Source: JALZAH01 sp051000755
GTDB taxonomy: Bacteria; Actinomycetota; Acidimicrobiia; Acidimicrobiales; Palsa-688
Assembly (NCBI GenBank): GCA_051000755.1
Contig: JBPCNZ010000057.1
Span: 1 to 27,441 of the forward strand
DNA length: 27,441 nt
Reading direction: 5' to 3'
Shown here: piece by piece, positions 23,835-27,441 of the stretch
Position numbering within the stretch: position 1 is the stretch's first letter
Layout of the letters: every line of letters starts with the position of its first letter
Made by a program: the position numbers and the translations under genes
Notes under the pieces: model-generated
Told to the model about the DNA's origin: nothing
The model's input: only the letters and a program-made list of their open reading frames with translations
Database searches by the model: none

Positions 23835-24879
23835 GTGCCCCAACGTTGTCGTCTTTCGGGGCGTTTGCGCTCCGCCACCGGCCCCCTCGCCGCCGTCGTG
23901 GTCCTGGCCGCGGCGCTGACCGGTTGTGGGGGATCGAGCTCGACCCCGGTGGCGGTGCCGTTGCCCACCGCCCCCGAACCCGCCGTCTCCCCCCCCGGCC
24001 GCCGCCAACCTGCCGGGCACCATCATGAACCAGACGGGCAGCCCCGAAGGGGTGGCCGTCACCGCCTCGGGCATCGTCGGGGTCAACGTTCGTGACCCCA
24101 ACGGCCTGGTCACGTTCCCCCTGAACCAGCCGGAGCAGAAGCGGACCATCCCCCTCACCGGATCGGCCCGGCACCTCACCCTCGGTGGCCCGCAGGGCCC
24201 GTTCCTCATCCCCCAGGAGTCCGACGACCGGTTCGTGCAGGTCGATCCGGCGTCGGGCGACGTCCTGGCGTCGGTGGCGGTCGGCCGCCAGCCTCACGAC
24301 GCCATCGCCGTCGGCTCCAACGAGTTCTTCGTCGCCGACGAGCTGGCCAACACCGTCCACATCGTCCGGGACGGCAAGGTGGTGCGGGTGGTGCCCTCCC
24401 CCGTCCAGCCCGGGGGCATGGCCGAGAACGCCGCCGGCGACCGGGTCATCGTCGACGGTGTCCGGGGCCGGCGGGTCAGCGAGTACACAGCGGACGGGAC
24501 CCTGATCGGCACCGCCAACTGCGGGGCCGGTCCCACCCACGCGGTGACCGGCACCGGGGGCCTGTTCTGGGTCGTCGACACCAACGGCGGGGCGGTGCTC
24601 GGCTTCCGTCTCACCGCCAAGGGGCCCAAGCAGGTGGCCACCATCCAGGTCGGATCCAAGCCGTACGGGGTGGCCTACGACTCGAGGCGCGACACCCTGT
24701 GGATGACCCTCACCGGCTCCGATCAGCTGGTCGGGTTGCATCTCCGGGGCGCCCAGGTCAGCAGTCGGACCACGTACTCGACAGTGCGCCAGCCCAACAC
24801 GGTGGCCGTCGACGAGGCCACCGGGCGCCTGGTGGTCACCGGCTCGACGGTGCCTGGGTTCCTGCAGGTTCTGGGCTGA
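23835..24879 (+). CDS. Lipoprotein with YncE/NHL-like beta-propeller, frame broken at a C8 tract
   Basis: The N-terminal frame from GTG 23835 encodes a lipoprotein signal: Arg-rich start, hydrophobic LAAVVVLAAA, lipobox LTGC, then a Ser/Pro-rich linker ending AVSPP. The body lies in the +1 frame: PAAANLPGTIMNQTGSPEGVAV followed by repeated blades (ARHLTLGG, GRQPHDAIAVGSNEFFVADE, GGLFWVVDTNGG, SKPYGVAYDSRRDTLWMTLTGSDQLVGLHL, PNTVAVDEATGRLVVTGS), a seven-bladed YncE/NHL type propeller. The two frames meet at eight consecutive C residues (23989-23996); with seven C the protein reads straight through at about 347 residues. It would be anchored outside the cytoplasmic membrane. Function is unknown; such propellers often bind ligands or proteins. 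It may be phase-variable, a real frameshift or a homopolymer error. The 3' end overlaps the convergent MFS gene by 44 bases. Confidence 0.75.
23989..23996 (+). repeat. C8 homopolymer at the lipoprotein frame switch
   Basis: Eight consecutive C residues lie in the Pro-rich linker just after the lipoprotein signal. Removing one C joins the signal peptide frame to the propeller frame without any other change. Such tracts are hotspots both for slipped-strand mutation and for base-calling errors. Confidence 0.85.
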
Positions 24880-26089
24880 CCGCCTGTGGCACCGGGGCCC
24901 CATCGCCGGCGTCGCGGCTGATGGGGCGGACGGCGTCAAATGCCCAGACCGCCAGGGCGACGGTGCCGATGACGGCGCCGACGACGCAGATGCCGGCCCA
25001 GCCGTCCCGGTCGTAGACGGCGCCCCCGACGGCCGAACCGAGGGCACCCCCGGCGAAGTACATGACCATGTAGACCGACGTGATCCGACTGCGGGTCTCG
25101 GGGGCCAGGCCGTAGATGAGGCTCTGGTTGGTCACCTGCAGGCCCTGCACCCCGATGTCGAGGGCAATGATGCCGACGATCAGGGCGGCCAGGGAGTGGC
25201 GGCCGAACCAGATGGGCAGGAACGAGGCCGCCACCAGCACGGCGAAGGTAGCCGTCGCGGGTCGGGACCGACCCCGGTCAGCCAACCGGCCGGCGAAGGA
25301 CGCGCACAGGGCACCGGCCGCTCCTACCAGGCCGAACAGGCCGATGACGATGGTGCCGTAGTGGTAGGGCGGGCCGGCCAGCAGGAAGGCGATGGTCGTC
25401 CAGAACACGCTGAAGGCGGCGAAGCCGAGGCCGCCGAGGTAGCCCCGCCGTCGGAGAAGCGGTTCGTGGGCCCACAGGGTCAGGCTGCTGCGCAGCAGCT
25501 GGGGGTAGGGGAGTGTCGCCCGGGGTTGCTCACGAGGCAGGGAGGTGGCGAGCGCCGCCGCCAATCCGACCATGAGCACGGCCGCGGCGGCGTAGACCAC
25601 CCTCCAGCCGGCAGCCCCGGCGATCAGGCCGGCGAGGGTCCGGGCCAGGAGGATGCCGAGGAGCAGCCCGCTCATCACCGTCCCCACCACCTGGCCCCGG
25701 CTGTCGTCGTCGGCCAGGGAGGCGGCGAAGGGAATGAGGATCTGGGCTGCGACCGATCCGAGCCCGACGACCACGGCGACGGCGATGAGCACGGTGATGG
25801 TGGGGGCCAACGCCGAGGCGACCAGGGCCGCGGCGGTGATGAGCAGGACGGCGGGAGTGACCCGCCTCCGGCTGATGATGTCGCCCACCGGGACCAGGAA
25901 CGCCAGGCCCACGGCGTAGCCGATCTGGGAGGCGGTCACGACCAGCCCCGCCTCCCCCGAGCCACAGTGCAGCGCCGCGGCGATGGTGTGGAGGAGGGGC
26001 TGGGCGTAATACAGGTTGGCTGCCGACAGACCGCAGGAGACGGCGAAGATGGCGACCAGTCGCCCGGAGAGGGTGTGGCGCAGGGTCAA
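24836..26089 (-). CDS. MFS transporter (12-TM, drug:H+ antiporter-1 like)
   Basis: This 417-residue inner-membrane protein has about twelve hydrophobic helices, beginning LVAIFAVSCGLSAANLYYAQPLL, the N-terminal signature of a DHA1 subgroup of bacterial MFS exporters. GDIISRRRV near 70 is the conserved loop 2-3 motif and ADRGRSRP its second-half counterpart. The substrate is unknown. The start used is TTG 26089, which overlaps the stop of the DksA-like gene (TTGA) and matches the expected N-terminus (MTLRHTLSGR); no ATG lies near. Translation therefore probably depends on coupling to the upstream gene. The last 44 bases overlap the 3' end of the convergent lipoprotein gene, and the C-terminal 30 residues are a Pro/Ala-rich cytoplasmic tail. 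Confidence 0.9.
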   Translation of the reverse strand: MTLRHTLSGRLVAIFAVSCGLSAANLYYAQPLLHTIAAALHCGSGEAGLVVTASQIGYAVGLAFLVPVGDIISRRRVTPAVLLITAAALVASALAPTITVLIAVAVVVGLGSVAAQILIPFAASLADDDSRGQVVGTVMSGLLLGILLARTLAGLIAGAAGWRVVYAAAAVLMVGLAAALATSLPREQPRATLPYPQLLRSSLTLWAHEPLLRRRGYLGGLGFAAFSVFWTTIAFLLAGPPYHYGTIVIGLFGLVGAAGALCASFAGRLADRGRSRPATATFAVLVAASFLPIWFGRHSLAALIVGIIALDIGVQGLQVTNQSLIYGLAPETRSRITSVYMVMYFAGGALGSAVGGAVYDRDGWAGICVVGAVIGTVALAVWAFDAVRPISRDAGDGAPVPQAVSPEPAGTQAPSSR

Positions 26090-26436
26090 CCGACGGGGGT
26101 GCCGTCGTCTGACGCTTCGTCCACGGTCAGCTCGGCGGCCGGGTCGGCTTCGAGGCGCTCGTCGGGGATGGGCTTGCCGCTGCGCACCGACGTGCCGAAG
26201 GTCCCGGCGGTCAGGCGTTGCTCGGCCCGCTCGACGGCGTCCAGGCGGGCGCGCATGCCGGCCGCCAACGCGTCGTCGGTCCCTTCCGCGGTCAACCGCT
26301 CGGCCGGGTCGCTCATGTCGCCGGGGGCGTCCTCCTCCTCGCGATCCGAGCGGGAGTCGTCGTCGGTCCCGGCGATCAGGGTCTCGAGTCTGCGGCGCTC
26401 GGTCTCGAGCAGGGTACGGGCACGTTCGTCGTCCAT
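26086..26436 (-). CDS. TraR/DksA-like protein lacking the zinc-finger cysteines
   Basis: This 116-residue acidic protein starts with a coiled-coil-like helix pair: ERARTLLETERRRLETLIAG, a strongly acidic loop DDDSRSDREEEDAPGDMSD, then AAGMRARLDAVERAEQRL. It ends in the DksA/TraR C-terminal consensus GTFGTSVRSGKPIPDERLEADPAAELT. Canonical members have GxCxxCG before the IPxxRLEAxP segment and a second CxxC after it. Here no cysteine is present at all, so no C4 zinc site can form. Similar Cys-less forms occur in actinobacteria, but their role is unclear; whether it enters the RNA polymerase secondary channel as DksA does is unknown. The ATG follows TAAGTT by seven bases (leaderless), and the stop overlaps the TTG start of the MFS gene. 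Confidence 0.82.
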   Translation of the reverse strand: MDDERARTLLETERRRLETLIAGTDDDSRSDREEEDAPGDMSDPAERLTAEGTDDALAAGMRARLDAVERAEQRLTAGTFGTSVRSGKPIPDERLEADPAAELTVDEASDDGTPVG

Positions 26437-26443
26437 TCCCGTC

Positions 26444-26449
26444 AACTTA
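26444..26449 (-). promoter_or_regulatory. -10 box of the DksA-like gene, leaderless type
   Basis: TAAGTT on the minus strand, seven bases (gacggga), then the ATG at 26436. It would drive the DksA-like and MFS genes together. No clear -35 is seen. Confidence 0.45.
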
Positions 26450-26510
26450 CGGCACGGAGGGCGCGGCCCGGCCACCCGCCCGGGTCGCCGCCAGGGGCCG
26501 GAAAGGGTTC

Positions 26511-27441
26511 TCAGCCCCGCCGGAGGCTCTTCATGGTGGCGGCCAGGCCATGGCCGACGGTTGGGGGAGGAGCCATGCTCTCGCCGGCATCGATGCGGGC
26601 GTCGATGCGCTTGGCGGCGCGGGCGTCGGCTTTGGTCCACTGCACGAAGATCGGGGCGATGGCGGCCACCGTGAACAGCTCGGAGAGGGCCCACAGAGTG
26701 CCGGCGCCGGTGTGGGTGCTCGACAGGCTGTACATGGAGGCGGCCGGGTCGGCCTTCATGAGCAGGGCAATGGCCAGGAACGACTCGAACGGGACGCCGA
26801 TCATCAGGTTGAGGAGCTTGAAACCGGGGCTCATGTTCCACCGGGGGATGGGATCGGTCCCCACCATCGGCCACCAGAACAGGGTGGCGCCGACGAAGAA
26901 GAAGATGTTCCAGATGTCCATCAGCCACATGTGGTCCATGGCGTAGCCGAGGGCGGGGCTGAGGAAGAAGGCGAACATCGACGCGTAGTAGGCGAAGAAC
27001 ACCGGAATCGGATGGGTGATCACCGCGAAGACGGGGGAGTGCAGCGCGGCCAGCAGGCGTCGCTTGGTCGGTCGCGACGACGTCTGCAGCAGGAGGGTCA
27101 TTGGTGCACCGAGGGCGAGCAGCGGGGGGGCGATCATCATCAGGCACAGGTGTTGGAGGATGTGGGCGGTGAAATGGGAGTCCGACAGGGTGGCCACCGA
27201 CGAGCCGATGGCGATCTCGATCACGGCCAGGCCGGCCAGGAATGACCCGCTGCGAGCGGCTGGCCACGGACGCGGCAGGTGGGATGGGGTGGGGTGAGCC
27301 TCGGCCAGATCGGTAGCCCGGGCCGTCCGGCGCCGGAACGCCCACAGGTACCCCCCCGCCAACGCGATCGTCACGAAGGCAAAGGCGAAAGCGAAAAGCC
27401 CGACGGCCCATCCCCTGAGGCTGCTGTAGGCGTCGACGACT
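26511..27441 (-). CDS. ctaG: CtaG/Caa3-type cytochrome c oxidase assembly protein (5' end outside window)
   Basis: This multi-pass membrane protein of the caa3-type CtaG family (PF09678) is linked to assembly of cytochrome c oxidase, probably copper delivery. It is unrelated in sequence to Cox11-type CtaG. The 310 codons visible run off the right edge; the frame is open across it with a hydrophobic helix (WAVGLFAFAFAFVTIALAGGYLW), so the internal GTG at 27374 is not the true start. Further helices include the FLAGLAVIEIAIG segment, HFTAHILQHLCLMMIAPPLLALGAP with its conserved histidines (family hallmark FxxHMxQHxxLM-like), YYASMFAFFLSPALGYAMDHMWLMDIWNIFFFVGATLFWWP, and MIGVPFESFLAIAL. The C-terminus (about 60 residues) is hydrophilic. 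No oxidase subunit genes are visible here; they may lie beyond the edge. Confidence 0.88.
   Translation of the reverse strand, partial: VVDAYSSLRGWAVGLFAFAFAFVTIALAGGYLWAFRRRTARATDLAEAHPTPSHLPRPWPAARSGSFLAGLAVIEIAIGSSVATLSDSHFTAHILQHLCLMMIAPPLLALGAPMTLLLQTSSRPTKRRLLAALHSPVFAVITHPIPVFFAYYASMFAFFLSPALGYAMDHMWLMDIWNIFFFVGATLFWWPMVGTDPIPRWNMSPGFKLLNLMIGVPFESFLAIALLMKADPAASMYSLSSTHTGAGTLWALSELFTVAAIAPIFVQWTKADARAAKRIDARIDAGESMAPPPTVGHGLAATMKSLRRG

Noticed and set aside
26437..27411. Upstream extension of the DksA-like frame to a protein of about 440 residues
   Set aside because: The extension is a Pro/Arg-rich shadow of the CtaG gene in another frame. The conserved protein begins at ATG 26436 behind a -10 box.

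Overview
The window is GC-rich (roughly 70% by eye), with tightly packed genes, many 1-4 base start/stop overlaps, and many start codons placed directly behind a -10 box. Together with the gene families present (EthA-type monooxygenase, methylcrotonyl-CoA carboxylase, several acyl-CoA ligases, PucR and TetR regulators), this points to a free-living actinomycete-type bacterium (Actinomycetota, perhaps an Acidimicrobiia-like or mycobacteria-like lineage; the exact group is a guess). It reads as chromosome rather than plasmid or phage. The only mobile DNA is the 5' part of an IS630-type transposase at the left edge. I saw no tRNA, rRNA, CRISPR array or origin. No stretch longer than about 175 bases lacks a gene.

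Layout. 1-236: edge fragment of a transposase. 307-4269 (-): an acyl-CoA ligase, an EthA-type Baeyer-Villiger monooxygenase and a ferritin-like diiron protein of the PF10118 family, divergent from 4335-6837 (+): TetR regulator, MOSC protein and NADPH-dependent MDR reductase. A short inverted repeat lies between the two facing promoters, the arrangement known from ethA/ethR. 7012-9500 (-): a second acyl-CoA ligase overlapping a phosphotriesterase-like lactonase. 9635-11820 (+): 3-hydroxyacyl-CoA dehydrogenase, enoyl-CoA hydratase and pyrE. 11817-12278 (-): mgsA, meeting pyrE stop-to-stop. 12363-12980 (+): GNAT acetyltransferase. 12943-15494 (-): an SDR and an MIO-type aromatic amino acid lyase or aminomutase, divergent from an Lrp/AsnC regulator (15574-16080). 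16077-17362 (-): a PucR-type regulator split by a frame change. 17420-23783 (+): a four-gene operon of methylcrotonyl-CoA carboxylase beta and alpha subunits, an SDR and acetoacetyl-CoA synthetase. 23835-24879 (+): a beta-propeller lipoprotein whose signal peptide and body lie in different frames either side of a C8 tract. 24836-27441 (-): an MFS transporter, a DksA-like protein without zinc cysteines, and a CtaG-type oxidase assembly protein cut by the window edge.

How the genes may work together. Most of the window is carbon catabolism through CoA thioesters. The monooxygenase could turn ketones into esters or lactones, a lactonase could open them, the two CoA ligases could activate the acids, and the dehydrogenase/hydratase pair could carry out beta-oxidation steps (inference). 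The carboxylase operon fits leucine degradation, with acetoacetyl-CoA synthetase recovering the acetoacetate produced.

Two general points. At least six genes have a -10-like hexamer exactly six bases before the start codon, the signature of leaderless transcripts. Three genes between 15.5 and 24 kb (AsnC, PucR, lipoprotein) each have one reading-frame or start-codon defect. These could be real mutations or base-level sequence errors and should be checked before function is assigned.
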